From positions 6,324,001 to 6,388,000 of the forward strand of contig NZ_CP108414.1 of assembly GCF_035978755.1 (NCBI RefSeq): DNA of 64,000 bases, given 5' to 3'. A program made the translations under genes and the position numbers. The notes below the pieces were generated by a model. It had not been told where the DNA came from. It ran no database searches and saw only the letters and a list, made by a program, of their open reading frames with translations. Shown here one piece after another: positions 50,053 to 59,470 of the stretch. Every line of letters begins with the position of its first letter. The stretch's first letter is position 1. The stretch comes from Streptomyces sp. NBC_01298 (lineage in GTDB: Bacteria > Actinomycetota > Actinomycetes > Streptomycetales > Streptomycetaceae).

Positions 50053-51495
50053 CTAGGCCGGAGCGAAGAGCACCTTCGCCCGTCCCGGGTCCGCCTCCGT
50101 CAGCCGGACCCGGATCCGTTCGCCCAGCGGGAGCTCCGCCGACGTGGACTCCACGCGGCCGATCACCGCGGGCTCCTCCAGGTGGACCGTGCCGACCAGC
50201 GGCTCCCGGTCCTTGACATCGATGACCATCGCCTCGAAGGTCTCGCCGACGCGGTCCTTGAGCAGCGCCGCCTCCACCAGGTCCACGGACTCCCGCTCCG
50301 CCGAGTTCGCCAGCCGGGTCCCGTCCGCCATCTCCTTCGGCAGGGCATCGAGCGCTTCCAGCGCCCACCCGGGGGGTTCGGTTCCCGCCACGGCGGCCAC
50401 GCACAGCTCGCCCGTGTACCGGTCGACGAGCCGGCGCAGCGGCGCGGTGCAGTGGGCGTACGGGGCCGCGACCGCGGCGTGCAGGACGGGGTCCGGGGTC
50501 TCGCCGCCGGTGAAGACCGTGTACCCGGCGCCGCGCAGCAGGGACGTGCACTCCTGGAGGAAGGCGGCGTGGGCGGGCCGGTGCGGATCGAGCCCGCGCA
50601 CGAGCTGCGCGTACGGGACGTGGTGCGGCCAGTCGATCCGCAGGGCCTTCGCCGCCCGGCGCAGCCGCCCGACGGCTCCGTCGGGAGCGGTCGGCAGCGT
50701 CCGTAGGATGCCCGCCCCGGCGGCGAGCATCAGGTCGGCGGCGGCCATGCCGGTCATCAGGGAGATCTGCGCGTTCCAGCCGTCGGCCGGGAGCGGGGCC
50801 CGGTAGGCCAGGCTGTACGAGCCCTCGTGCTCGACGATCTCCTGCTCGGGCACGTTCAGCGAGATCCCCCCGCGCTCCGCCTCCAGGGCCTCGCGCAGCC
50901 GCCCGATGTCCTTCAGCAGGGCGAGCGGTTCCTCGGCGGTGCCCGCGTCGATGGCCTTCTGGACGCCGTCGTAGTCGAGTTTGGCCCGGCTGCGCACGAG
51001 CGCGCGGCGCACGTCGGTGCTCTCCACCCGTCCCTCGGCGTCCAGGTCGAGGCGCCACAGCAGGGCCGGGCAGGTCTGGTCCGGGAGCAGGCTGGCGGCG
51101 CCCTCCGAGAGCACGGCCGGGTGCAGGGGGACCTTCTCGTCGGGGAAGTAGAGGGTGGTGACCCGGCGGTGGGCCTCGGCGTCGAGGGCGCCGCCGGGGG
51201 TGACGTAGGCGGCGACGTCGGCGATGGCGTAGTGGACGCGGTAGCCGCCGGAGGCCCGCTTCGCCAGGTGCATGGCCTGGTCCAGATCGCGCGAGGCCGG
51301 CGGATCGATCGTGAAGAAGGGGATGTCTGTGGCGTCGGAGTCCGGCAGGCGGGGGCCGCGCACCGCCCGCTCTGCCTCGGCGAGTACGGGCGCCGGGAAC
51401 TCCTCCGGCACCTCCAGCTTCGTCCTCAGTTCACGCAGCGCGGCCCGCAGAGCAGCCCCGTCTGCGCCGGTCATGATCATGTGACGGCGTGGCAT
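50053..51495 (-). CDS. RNB-domain 3'-5' exoribonuclease (RNase II/R-like)
   Basis: A 480-residue protein starting at ATG 51495. The RNB catalytic core has the metal-binding Asp cluster in TIDPPASRDLDQAMHL, YRVHYAIADVAAYV, RVTTLYFPDEKVPLHP and YAHCTAPLRRLVDRYTG. A short S1-like end (FEAMVIDVKDREPLVGTVHLEEPAVIGRV) closes it. It lacks the cold-shock domains of full RNase R and is the short form common in actinobacteria. It degrades RNA from the 3' end. It is divergent from yaaA. Confidence 0.93.
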   Translation of the reverse strand: MPRRHMIMTGADGAALRAALRELRTKLEVPEEFPAPVLAEAERAVRGPRLPDSDATDIPFFTIDPPASRDLDQAMHLAKRASGGYRVHYAIADVAAYVTPGGALDAEAHRRVTTLYFPDEKVPLHPAVLSEGAASLLPDQTCPALLWRLDLDAEGRVESTDVRRALVRSRAKLDYDGVQKAIDAGTAEEPLALLKDIGRLREALEAERGGISLNVPEQEIVEHEGSYSLAYRAPLPADGWNAQISLMTGMAAADLMLAAGAGILRTLPTAPDGAVGRLRRAAKALRIDWPHHVPYAQLVRGLDPHRPAHAAFLQECTSLLRGAGYTVFTGGETPDPVLHAAVAAPYAHCTAPLRRLVDRYTGELCVAAVAGTEPPGWALEALDALPKEMADGTRLANSAERESVDLVEAALLKDRVGETFEAMVIDVKDREPLVGTVHLEEPAVIGRVESTSAELPLGERIRVRLTEADPGRAKVLFAPA

Positions 51496-51600
51496 GAGCC
51501 GAGCCTATGGCCGGTGGGCCCGGGCGGCACGGCGAGCCGTCTACCCTGGTCGGGGGCCGCACCCCCGTCGCTGTGCCGTGCCCGTCGAAGGAGAACCACC

Positions 51601-52401
51601 GTGCTCGTGCTGCTGCCGCCGTCCGAAGGAAAGGCCGCCGGCGGCTCCGGCGCACCGCTGAAGCCGGAGACGCTCTCCCTGCCGGGGCTGGCCGCGGCCC
51701 GGGCGGCGGTGCTGGAGGAGCTGGTCGAGCTGTGCGTGGGCGACGAGCCGAAGGCCCGCGAGGTGCTCGGCCTGAGCGAGGGCCTGCGCGGTGAGGTCGC
51801 CAAGAACGCGGAGCTGCGGACGGCGGTCGCCCGCCCGGCCGGGGAGATCTACACGGGAGTCCTGTACGACGCGCTGGGCCTTTCGACCCTCACGCCGGCG
51901 GCGGCGTCCCTGGCCGCGGAATCCCTGCTGGTCTTCTCGGGCCTGTGGGGAGCGGTCGGCGTCGCGGACCGCATCCCCTCCTACCGCTGCTCGATGGGGG
52001 TGAAGCTGCCGGGGCTGGGGGCGCTGGGCGCGTTCTGGCGCGAACCGATGGCCTCGGTGATGCCGGAGGCGGCGGGCGACGGCCTGGTCCTGGACCTGCG
52101 GTCCTCGGCGTACGCGTCGGCTTGGAAGCCGAAGGGGGAGGTGGCGGGGCGCACGGCCACGGTCCGGGTGCTGCACTCCCAGATGGTGGACGGGGTCGAG
52201 AAGCGGTCGGTGGTGAGCCACTTCAACAAGGCCACCAAGGGCCGCCTGGTCCGCGACCTCCTGTCGGCGGGCGCGGTCCCCGCGACCCCGGCGGAGCTGG
52301 TGACGTGCCTGCGCGACCTGGGCTTCACGGTGGAAGCGCAAGCGCCGGCCAAGGCGGGCAAGGCCTGGGGGCTCGACGTGGTGGTCACCCAGATCCACTG
52401 A
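51601..52401 (+). CDS. yaaA: YaaA-family peroxide stress protein (DUF328)
   Basis: A 266-residue protein starting at GTG 51601 after AAGGAG. The family motif LVLLPPSEGKA opens it. FSGLWGAVGVADRIPSYRCSMGVKLPGLG, WREPM, DLRSSAYASAW and SHFNKATKGRLVRDLL follow. In enterobacteria YaaA reduces oxidative DNA damage by limiting free iron and binds DNA; the same role here is inferred from family. Confidence 0.92.
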   Translation: MLVLLPPSEGKAAGGSGAPLKPETLSLPGLAAARAAVLEELVELCVGDEPKAREVLGLSEGLRGEVAKNAELRTAVARPAGEIYTGVLYDALGLSTLTPAAASLAAESLLVFSGLWGAVGVADRIPSYRCSMGVKLPGLGALGAFWREPMASVMPEAAGDGLVLDLRSSAYASAWKPKGEVAGRTATVRVLHSQMVDGVEKRSVVSHFNKATKGRLVRDLLSAGAVPATPAELVTCLRDLGFTVEAQAPAKAGKAWGLDVVVTQIH

Positions 52402-52530
52402 CCAGGGCTGCGGGTGGGCCGGTGCCGGTGCCGGCGCCGGTGCTGGCGCCGGGGGGCGGGGTCAGTCCGCGCACGCGGTTCGGTCTCGCCCTGCGCCGGC
52501 CGGCGCGGGGCGGCCTCGAAGCGTCGGACC

Positions 52531-52560
52531 GGCGGGATCCCGCCCGGCGGGATCCCGCGG
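52531..52560. terminator. Paired palindromes between convergent genes
   Basis: GGCGGGATCCCGCC is followed directly by CGGCGGGATCCCGCGG, two tandem palindromes in the 188-base gap between yaaA and the primase-like gene. The rest of the gap is GGTGCCGGTGCCGGCGCCGG simple repeat. Confidence 0.6.
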
Positions 52561-52589
52561 CGAGGCAGGCGGGACTTTGCGGAGACGCC

Positions 52590-53339
52590 CTAGCGGCCCA
52601 GGGGCCAGGCGACCGTGGCGGGGGTGTGGTCCGACGCGCCGGCGTAGGTGGCGCAGGCGTCCGTGAGGGTTTCCAGAAGGGTCAGCGGATCGACGAGCGG
52701 GTGCTCCATGCCGCGGAGCCAGGACACCGCGAGGTCACCGGGCAGTGCGGCCGGCGGTACCAGGACGTAGCTGCCCCGGCAGTGCCAGCGCAGCCCGGGG
52801 TGCTCGTCCATCGTCTCGGGGTGGCAGTCCAGTTCGCAGGGCCACCACTCGTCCTCGTCCTCGGGCGTGCCCCGGGTCGCGGTGAAGAAGAGCATGCGGG
52901 CCTGGTCGCCCGTACCGCCGGACTCGGCGACCGGTCCGACCTCGACGCCGGCGGCCAGCAGGCGTTCCAGCGCGCTGTGCCCGGCTTCGAGGGGGACGTC
53001 CAGGACGTCGTGGACCATGCCCGTCGCGGTGATGAAGTTGGCCGCGGGCTGGTTGCGGGCCCAGCGTTCGACCTGTGCGCGGTCCGTCGTGGACTGCGTC
53101 TGCCAGGCGAAGGAGATGGGGTGCCGCGCGGGCGTCGGACAGCCGATCCGGTCGCACGAACACCGGTAGCCGGCCGGATGCGCGGCGGGCGAGATCGGCA
53201 GACCCGCGGCGGCCACGGCCAGGAGCAGGGCTTCGCGTTCGCGCGCGGGGTCCTCGGCGTCGGGTTTGGGCTTGCGGCGCAGCCACTGGGAAATCCTGCT
53301 CTGCTCGCCGCGTTTGACACGGCCCGACTCAGACCCCAT
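52590..53339 (-). CDS. Bifunctional DNA primase/polymerase N-terminal-like protein
   Basis: A 249-residue protein starting at ATG 53339. It opens with a basic stretch, then LLLAVAAAGLPISPAAHPAGYRCSCDRIGCPTPARHPISFAWQTQST, followed by VERWARNQPAANFITATGMVHDVLDVP. This is the layout of prim-pol (AEP) N-terminal domains widespread as single genes in Streptomyces, with a CxC...C cluster. The catalytic Asp-x-Asp is seen only as DVLDVP, with weak conservation. Primer synthesis is therefore not certain. Confidence 0.8.
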   Translation of the reverse strand: MGSESGRVKRGEQSRISQWLRRKPKPDAEDPAREREALLLAVAAAGLPISPAAHPAGYRCSCDRIGCPTPARHPISFAWQTQSTTDRAQVERWARNQPAANFITATGMVHDVLDVPLEAGHSALERLLAAGVEVGPVAESGGTGDQARMLFFTATRGTPEDEDEWWPCELDCHPETMDEHPGLRWHCRGSYVLVPPAALPGDLAVSWLRGMEHPLVDPLTLLETLTDACATYAGASDHTPATVAWPLGR

Positions 53340-53476
53340 CTATCCCCTCACCTACACCGTTGCCCCGGTAGACCCTCACATGTTCCCACCATCCTGGGCG
53401 CCGGGTGACCGCACCCCCCGACCAGGGCCCCCACACAACCACATAAATCGGCCATATGTTCTCGGCCATCAAGAGG

Positions 53477-54145
53477 TCATGACTTATCCCACCCGGCCCT
53501 GCCCCCGCCCAGCACCGCGTCCACCAGCGCGTCCGCGTACGCGTGCGTGAGCGGCGCCGTGCGCAGCAGCCAGCGGTAGGTCAGAGGTCCGAGCAGCATT
53601 TCGACGGTCAGCCGCAGGTCGGTGTCCGGCGGGAGCTGCCCGGCCTCGCGGGCCGACCGCAACCGCTCCTCGTACAGCGCGAGCTGGGGTTCCAGCAGCT
53701 GCTCCGTGAAGCGCGCCCCCAGCTCGGGGTCGGTGGCACCGGCCGCCATCAGGGCGCGCGCGGGGGCCGCGTACCGCTCGTCGGCGAACTCGTCCACCGT
53801 CGCCCGCAGTACGTACTTCAGGTCGGCGCCCAGGTCCCCGGTGTCGGGGAAGCCGGTCCACGCCCCGCCGGAGCTCGCGTCACCGGCGAGCGCGACCGAG
53901 GCGTCCAGCAGCACCGCGGCCTTCGACGGCCACCAGCGGTAGATCGTCTGCTTGCCGACTCCGGCGCGGGCGGCGATGGCCTCGATGGTCAGCTTGTTGT
54001 AGCCGACCTCCCCCACCAGTTCGAGCGCCGCGTCCAGGATGGCCCGCCGCGAGCGGTCGCTGCGGCGCGTGGCGTCCGGAGACCGGGGGGCGGCGGGGCC
54101 GGGACCGGGGTCGGAACCGGCGGCGGGGAGGGGGCTGGAGCTCAT
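53477..54145 (-). CDS. TetR-family transcriptional repressor
   Basis: A 222-residue protein starting at ATG 54145. After a Pro-rich tail, the helix-turn-helix is AILDAALELVGEVGYNKLTIEAIAARAGVGKQTIYRWWPSK (about 34-74). The C-terminal domain (about 90-215) binds a ligand. It is divergent from the dimethylargininase gene, with GGGAAACC and GGTTCCC as possible operator arms in the 124-base gap, so it may regulate that gene. Confidence 0.9.
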   Translation of the reverse strand: MSSSPLPAAGSDPGPGPAAPRSPDATRRSDRSRRAILDAALELVGEVGYNKLTIEAIAARAGVGKQTIYRWWPSKAAVLLDASVALAGDASSGGAWTGFPDTGDLGADLKYVLRATVDEFADERYAAPARALMAAGATDPELGARFTEQLLEPQLALYEERLRSAREAGQLPPDTDLRLTVEMLLGPLTYRWLLRTAPLTHAYADALVDAVLGGGRAGWDKS

Positions 54146-54269
54146 TTCGGCAACTTATCAACTCCGACCCGCTCGACTTTCAGCCGTTCGGGAAACCACC
54201 CAATCAGTTCACTGCGCGGTTCCCGCCGAGGAGGGACGATTCTCTTCTCATCACCGTGAGGAGCCTTCG

Positions 54270-55079
54270 TTGCGCAGAGACGCCACACCCCGGCGTTACC
54301 TGATGTGCCCACCCGCGCACTTCAAGGTCACGTACTCGATCAACCCGTGGATGGACCCCACGAAACCGGTGGACCTGCCCCTGGCCATGGCCCAGTGGGA
54401 GGACCTCCGAGACCGCTACGTGGCCCTGGGCCACACCGTCGAGACCCTCGTCCCCGACCGGGGACTGCCCGACATGGTCTTCGCGGCGAACGGCGCCCTC
54501 GTCGTCGACGGCCGGGTGCTGGGCGCGCGGTTCGCCTACCCCGAGCGGGCCGCCGAGGCGGAGATCCACCTCGACTGGTTCCGCGCGAACGGCTTCCAGG
54601 ACGTTCACGAGCCGTCCCACGTCAACGAGGGCGAGGGCGACTTCGCCGTCACCGCCACCTATCTCCTGGCCGGCCGGGGCTTCCGCTCCAGCCCGCTCTC
54701 GCACGACGAGGCCCAGGAGTTCTTCGGCCGTCCGGTCATCGGTCTCGACCTGGTCGACCCGCGCTACTACCACCTGGACACGGCCCTGTCCGTGCTCGAC
54801 GGCGACGAGATCATGTACTACCCGGACGCCTTCTCCGCGGGCAGCCGGGCCGTACTGCGCCGGCTCTTCCCCGACGCGCTGATCGCGCGGGCCGAGGACG
54901 CGGCGGCCCTCGGGCTCAACGCGGTCTGCGACGGCCGGAACGTACTGCTCCCGCAGGAGGCGACCGGACTCCTCGCCCCCCTGCGGGAGCGGGGGTTCGA
55001 ACCGGTCCCCATGGACCTGGGGGAGCTGCTCAAGGGCGGCGGCAGCGTGAAGTGCTGCACGCAGGAGCTGAGGCCCTAG
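54270..55079 (+). CDS. Dimethylargininase (DDAH) family protein
   Basis: A 269-residue amidinotransferase-fold hydrolase. TTG 54270 is preferred, since GAGGAG lies six bases before it and the protein then opens LRRDATPRRYLMCPPAHFKVTYSINPWM as in relatives; ATG 54303 is the alternative. Arg-binding motifs are MVFAANGALVVDG and EPSHVNEGEGDF. The active His is in DPRYYHLDTALSVLD, and the nucleophilic Cys is in the C-terminal SVKCCTQELRP. It should convert methylarginine or arginine to citrulline. It is divergent from a TetR gene. Confidence 0.92.
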   Translation: MRRDATPRRYLMCPPAHFKVTYSINPWMDPTKPVDLPLAMAQWEDLRDRYVALGHTVETLVPDRGLPDMVFAANGALVVDGRVLGARFAYPERAAEAEIHLDWFRANGFQDVHEPSHVNEGEGDFAVTATYLLAGRGFRSSPLSHDEAQEFFGRPVIGLDLVDPRYYHLDTALSVLDGDEIMYYPDAFSAGSRAVLRRLFPDALIARAEDAAALGLNAVCDGRNVLLPQEATGLLAPLRERGFEPVPMDLGELLKGGGSVKCCTQELRP

Positions 55080-55113
55080 CCGGCCGCGCCTCCGGACGAG
55101 GGGCCTGGGCCTT

Positions 55114-55209
55114 CCACGGGCTCAGGCCCCTACGGACTAAGCCTCCTACGGGCTCGGCCTCCTACGGACTAAGCCTCCTGCGGGCTCGGCCTCCGACGGG
55201 CTCAGGCCC
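55114..55209. repeat. Six-unit 16-bp minisatellite
   Basis: Exactly six contiguous 16-base units. Units 2 and 4 are identical (CTACGGACTAAGCCTC), and units 3 and 5 are of a CTRCGGGCTCGGCCTC type, so the array has a 32-base higher order. The last eight bases overlap the end of the Rsm22-like coding region. Confidence 0.9.
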
Positions 55210-56206
55210 CCTGCGGGGGCGGCCACTCCTGGCCCCAGTCGGCGTCCCGGGCGGCCTTGTACAGGTCCCCGTGGCGCTTGGTCACGTTGACCTTGGTCTG
55301 CCCCTCGGCCTCGGGTCCGCACAGCTCCAGCAGGACCAGCCCCTTGCGGAGCTGCGGCCGGCGCGTGATCCGGGCCGCGGCCGGCTCCACCGGGAAGCGG
55401 GTGGCGGCCACGTAGCTGAACTTCTCGTCCTCGTAGGACAGGGAGCCGCCCTTGACCTGACGGTGCAGGGAGGAGCGGCTGACCCGCGCCGAGAAGTGGC
55501 ACCAGTCCTTGCCGACCTGGATCGGGCAGGTCCCGTCGTGCGGGCACGGGGCGGCGACCCGGAACCCGGCCTCGATCAGCCGGTCGCGGGCCTCGCGGAT
55601 GCGCAGGTACCCCTCCGGCGTGCCCGGCTCGACCACCACCACGGCCTGACCGGCGCGCGCCGCCTCGGCGACGACCTCGCTGCGGGCCTCGGGGGTCAGT
55701 TCGCCCAGGACGTAGGAGACCGTCACCAGGTCCGCCGCGGGGAGGGCCATCCCCGCCCCGATGACGCTCTGGCGCCACTCGGCGGCCCGCAGGGTGGCGG
55801 AGGAGGAGGCCGCGGCCAGCTCCTTGCCGAGCACCAGGGCCGGGTCCGCCCAGTCCAGTACGGCCGTCTCGCGCGGCCCGCCCCAGACGGAGTCCGCCGC
55901 CCAGGCCGCGGCTCCCGTGCCGCCGCCCACGTCCACGTGCGAGGCCGGGGACCAGCCCGGGGCCGCCTCGGCGAGCCCGTCCAGGGCGGACCGTACGGCC
56001 TCGAAGGTGGCGGGCATCCGGTACGCCGCGTACGCGGCCACGTCGGAGCGGTTGCGCAGGACCGGGGTGTTGGTCGGGATCTGGCCGCGGTAATTGGCGA
56101 TCAGCCGTTCCACGGCGGCCGTGGCCTGCTTCTGCGGGAGGCCTTCGAGCAGCCCGGCGAGGGCGCTGCGCAGGGTTTCGGCGGTGGTGGTGGCGGTGTC
56201 GTTCAC
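55202..56206 (-). CDS. Rsm22-like ribosomal small-subunit methyltransferase family protein
   Basis: A 334-residue protein starting at GTG/ATG 56206. The SAM-binding region is SHVDVGGGTGAAAWAA (about 88-103), then VLDWADPALVLGKELA and LVTVSYVLGEL. A Cys set follows in APCPHDGTCPI and DWCHFSARV, which in the mitochondrial Rsm22/METTL17 family binds an iron-sulphur cluster. The bacterial role is undetermined but probably linked to ribosome assembly. The 3' end runs into a minisatellite. Confidence 0.88.
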   Translation of the reverse strand: MNDTATTTAETLRSALAGLLEGLPQKQATAAVERLIANYRGQIPTNTPVLRNRSDVAAYAAYRMPATFEAVRSALDGLAEAAPGWSPASHVDVGGGTGAAAWAADSVWGGPRETAVLDWADPALVLGKELAAASSSATLRAAEWRQSVIGAGMALPAADLVTVSYVLGELTPEARSEVVAEAARAGQAVVVVEPGTPEGYLRIREARDRLIEAGFRVAAPCPHDGTCPIQVGKDWCHFSARVSRSSLHRQVKGGSLSYEDEKFSYVAATRFPVEPAAARITRRPQLRKGLVLLELCGPEAEGQTKVNVTKRHGDLYKAARDADWGQEWPPPQGA

Positions 56207-56273
56207 CCGCCAAGTTTACGGGGCTGGGGACGGGTCCGGACCGGGGCCGAAGCCCCGGTCCGGACCCGGACGG

Positions 56274-57605
56274 TCAGCTCGCCGTCGAGCTCGCCGTCGT
56301 GGTCGCCTTCGCCGTCGGCGGGCTGGTCCGCCACGGGCGGCACAGGGCGACGAAGCAGAGGACCGCGAGGAAGGAGCAGGTCGCCTGGACCAGGGCCATG
56401 GGTACCGCCGTGTCCTCGCCCGCGATGCCGACCAGGGGGGAGGCCACGGCTCCGACCAGGAAGGAGGAGGTGCCGAGCAGGGCGGAGGCCGAGCCGGCCG
56501 CGTGCGGGGCGCGCATCAGGGCCTGCGCGTTGGTGTTGGGCAGGACCAGGCCTATCGCGGACATCAGGACGAACAGTCCGGCGCAGATCGCGAAGAGCCC
56601 GACCTCGCCGAAGACCCCGGCGGTCATGAGGAGCAGGGCGACCGAGGCGGCCGTGATGACCGCGAGCCCGCACCCCAGGACCTTGTCCATGCTGACCCGG
56701 CCGACCAGCAGCTTGCCGTTGATCTGGCCGACCGCGATCAGGCCGAGGGAGTTGACGCCGAACAGCAGGCTGAAGGTCTGGGCCGAAGCCCCGTAGATCT
56801 CCTGCACGACGAACGGCGAGGCGGAGATGTACGCGAACAGCGACGCGAAGGCGAAGCCGCCGGCCAGCGTGTAGCCGGCGAAGACGCGGTCGGCGAACAG
56901 TCCGCGCATGGTCCGCAGCGCGGCGCCGACGCCGCCGGTCTGGCGCCGCTCGGGCGGCAGGGTCTCGTCGAGCTTCCGCCAGACCAGGAGGGTCAGCAGG
57001 GCCCCCACGACGGTGAGGACGACGAACACCCCGCGCCAGTCGGCGAAGCGCAGCACCTGGCCGCCGATGAGCGGGGCGATGATCGGCGCCACGCCGGATA
57101 TGAGCATCAGGGTGGAGAAGAACCGGGCCATCTCGACCCCGTCGTACAGATCGCGCACGACGGCCCGCGCGATCACGATCGCGGCCGCGCCGGCCAGGCC
57201 CTGGAGCAGCCGGAAGGCGATCAGCAGCTCGACGGTCGGGGCGAAGGCGCAGATGGCGGTGGCGAGGACGTAGACGACCATGCCGATGAGCAGGGGGCGG
57301 CGGCGGCCCCACTTGTCGCTCATCGGGCCGATCACCAGCTGGCCGAGCGCCATGCCGGCGAGGCAGGCGGTGAGGGTGAGCTGGACGGTCGCGGCCGGGC
57401 TGTTCAGGGCGGTGGTCACCGTCGGCAGGGCCGGCAGGTACATGTCCATGGACAGCGGGGGCAGGGCGGTGAGTCCGCCGAGGACGAAGGTGACGAGCAG
57501 TCCCGTCCGGCGGGCGGCCGTCAGGGGAGGTGCGGTGGTGAGGGGGGAGGGAATCGCGGGCGACGAGTCCTTCGAGGGCGCTGTCGCGTGGCCTCGCTCC
57601 GGCAT
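56274..57605 (-). CDS. Bcr/CflA-type MFS drug exporter
   Basis: A 443-residue protein starting at ATG 57605. Twelve membrane helices are readable. Motif A is [19 protein letters not shown] between helices 2 and 3, and the family signature [15 protein letters not shown] is in helix 1. The extended soluble tails (1-30 and the last 20) are polar. It likely exports drugs or other small molecules using the proton gradient. It is divergent from the SDR gene at 57715. Confidence 0.93.
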   Translation of the reverse strand: MPERGHATAPSKDSSPAIPSPLTTAPPLTAARRTGLLVTFVLGGLTALPPLSMDMYLPALPTVTTALNSPAATVQLTLTACLAGMALGQLVIGPMSDKWGRRRPLLIGMVVYVLATAICAFAPTVELLIAFRLLQGLAGAAAIVIARAVVRDLYDGVEMARFFSTLMLISGVAPIIAPLIGGQVLRFADWRGVFVVLTVVGALLTLLVWRKLDETLPPERRQTGGVGAALRTMRGLFADRVFAGYTLAGGFAFASLFAYISASPFVVQEIYGASAQTFSLLFGVNSLGLIAVGQINGKLLVGRVSMDKVLGCGLAVITAASVALLLMTAGVFGEVGLFAICAGLFVLMSAIGLVLPNTNAQALMRAPHAAGSASALLGTSSFLVGAVASPLVGIAGEDTAVPMALVQATCSFLAVLCFVALCRPWRTSPPTAKATTTASSTAS

Positions 57606-57714
57606 ACGGAACTCCAGTCTTCTTATCGTGTCTTCACACCCCCTGATCGCCCCATGTTCTCAGCAATCGGAACGTCCCGGGGCCGATGCGCCGTGTGACG
57701 TAGCCTGCGGCCCC

Positions 57715-58485
57715 ATGAACGCACGCTTGAAGCAGATCGCCGTAGTGACCGGAGCCGGATCCGGGATCGGCCGTTCCGTGGCCCTCACCCTCGCCGCCGC
57801 CGGATGGGCGGTGGCCGTGGCCGGCCGCAGGACCGAGCCGCTGGAGGAGACCGCCGAGGCCGCCAGGGCCGCCCACCCGGACGCCGAGGTGCTCTGCGTC
57901 CGGGCCGACGTCAGCGACCCGGACGACGTGGCCGCGCTGTTCGAGACCGTCCGGGCGCGCTACGGACGGGTGGACCTGCTCTTCAACAACGCGGGCACCT
58001 TCGGCCCGGCCGGGGTCGCGCTGGAGGACCTCTCCTACGAGGCCTGGCGCTCGGTGGTCGACGTCAACCTCACCGGCTCCTTCCTCTGCGCGCAGGCGGC
58101 CTTCCGGGTGATGAAGGCCCAGGACCCACAGGGCGGCCGCATCATCAACAACGGCTCCATCTCCGCGCACGTGCCCCGGCCGAACTCGATCGTGTACACC
58201 GCGACCAAGCACGCCATGACCGGCCTGACGAAGTCCCTGTCGCTGGACGGGCGTCCGTACGGGATCGCCTGCGGGCAGATCGACATCGGCAACGCGGCCA
58301 CCGAGATGACCGAGCGGATGCAGACCGGGATCATGCAGGCCAACGGACAGCTCGCGGTGGAGCCCGTCATGGACGCGGCCGACGTGGCGCGCACCGTGCT
58401 GCACATGGCCGAGCTCCCGCTCGGGGCGAACGTGCAGTTCGCCACGGTGATGGCGACCGCGATGCCCTACATCGGGCGCGGCTGA
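57715..58485 (+). CDS. Short-chain dehydrogenase/reductase
   Basis: A 256-residue SDR starting at ATG 57715. The nucleotide motif TGAGSGIG (about 12-19) is followed by AVAGRRTE, which prefers NADP, then LLFNNAG and the catalytic Ser/Tyr/Lys in [23 protein letters not shown]. The C-terminal [16 protein letters not shown] is as in the clavulanate-dehydrogenase-like group. The substrate is unknown. The PhzF-like gene lies 122 bases downstream. Confidence 0.92.
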   Translation: MNARLKQIAVVTGAGSGIGRSVALTLAAAGWAVAVAGRRTEPLEETAEAARAAHPDAEVLCVRADVSDPDDVAALFETVRARYGRVDLLFNNAGTFGPAGVALEDLSYEAWRSVVDVNLTGSFLCAQAAFRVMKAQDPQGGRIINNGSISAHVPRPNSIVYTATKHAMTGLTKSLSLDGRPYGIACGQIDIGNAATEMTERMQTGIMQANGQLAVEPVMDAADVARTVLHMAELPLGANVQFATVMATAMPYIGRG

Positions 58486-58606
58486 CCCGTTTCGCCCCCG
58501 GCCCGGGGCCCGCTGCCGAGGCCGTACCCGGGCCCGCCCCCGTCCCGACCTGCGAATACGCTCCGGATTCGGGAATGCGGGCCCGTGGGTCACCGTTGTG
58601 GCGATC

Positions 58607-59470
58607 ATGACTGACGTACTGCGCTACACCGCCTTCTCCGACGACCCGGCCGGCGGCAACCCCGCCGGTGTCGTCCTCGACGCCGCGGGCCTCGACGAGG
58701 CCGCCATGCTGAAGATCGCCGCCGAACTGGACTACAGCGAGACGGCCTTCCTCACCGCCCCGCCCGAGGGCCTCGACGGGGCGCCGGGCAGGGCCTTCAC
58801 CGTGCGCTACTTCAGCCCCAAGGCGGAGGTCCCCTTCTGCGGGCACGCCACCGTGGCCACCGCCGTGGCACTGGGCGAGCGGATCGGCCCCGGCGAGCTG
58901 GTCCTCGCCACCCGCGCGGGCACGGTCCCGGTGTCGGTGACCCGGGAGGACGGGGCCGGCGGCCTGCGCGCCACCCTGACCAGCGTCGAACCCCACACCG
59001 AGGACCTGGACCCGGCCGACCTCGCCGAGGCCCTGGCCGCACTGGACTGGCCGGCCGCCGACCTGGACCCGGCGTTCCCGCCGCGGATCGCCTACGCCGG
59101 AGCCCGCCACCTGGTGCTCGGCGCCGCCACCCGGGCCCGGCTCGCCGACCTCGCGTACGACTTCGACCGGCTGGAGGCGCTGATGCAGCGCCTCGACCTC
59201 ACCACCGTGCAGCTCGTGTTCCGGGCGGGCCCGGCGGAGTTCCACGTGCGCAACCCCTTCCCGGTCGGCGGCGTCGTCGAGGACCCGGCGACCGGCGCGG
59301 CCGCGGCCGCCTTCGGGGCGTACGCCCGCGAGATCGGCCTCGTCCCGGACGCAGCCGTCCTGACCCTCCACCAGGGCGCCGACATGGGCCGCCCCGGCGT
59401 GCTCACCGTCGAGCTGCGCTCCGGCGACAGCCGGGTCCGGGTGGGCGGCGCGGGCGCGCTGATCCCGTAG
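58607..59470 (+). CDS. PhzF-family epimerase/isomerase-like protein
   Basis: A 287-residue protein. ATG 58607 is chosen over GTG 58598. The PhzF signature FSDDPAGGNPAGVV and the catalytic Glu in LDYSETAFL are followed by EVPFCGHATVATA and the symmetric C-terminal domain (NPFPVGGVVEDPATGAAAAAFGAYAR). The two-fold diaminopimelate-epimerase fold is complete. It overlaps the GNAT gene by one base. No phenazine genes are nearby, so its substrate is unknown. Confidence 0.92.
   Translation: MTDVLRYTAFSDDPAGGNPAGVVLDAAGLDEAAMLKIAAELDYSETAFLTAPPEGLDGAPGRAFTVRYFSPKAEVPFCGHATVATAVALGERIGPGELVLATRAGTVPVSVTREDGAGGLRATLTSVEPHTEDLDPADLAEALAALDWPAADLDPAFPPRIAYAGARHLVLGAATRARLADLAYDFDRLEALMQRLDLTTVQLVFRAGPAEFHVRNPFPVGGVVEDPATGAAAAAFGAYAREIGLVPDAAVLTLHQGADMGRPGVLTVELRSGDSRVRVGGAGALIP

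Noticed and set aside
58607..59470. PhzF-like gene as evidence of a phenazine cluster
   Set aside because: No other phz genes are near; PhzF-family proteins are widespread singletons.
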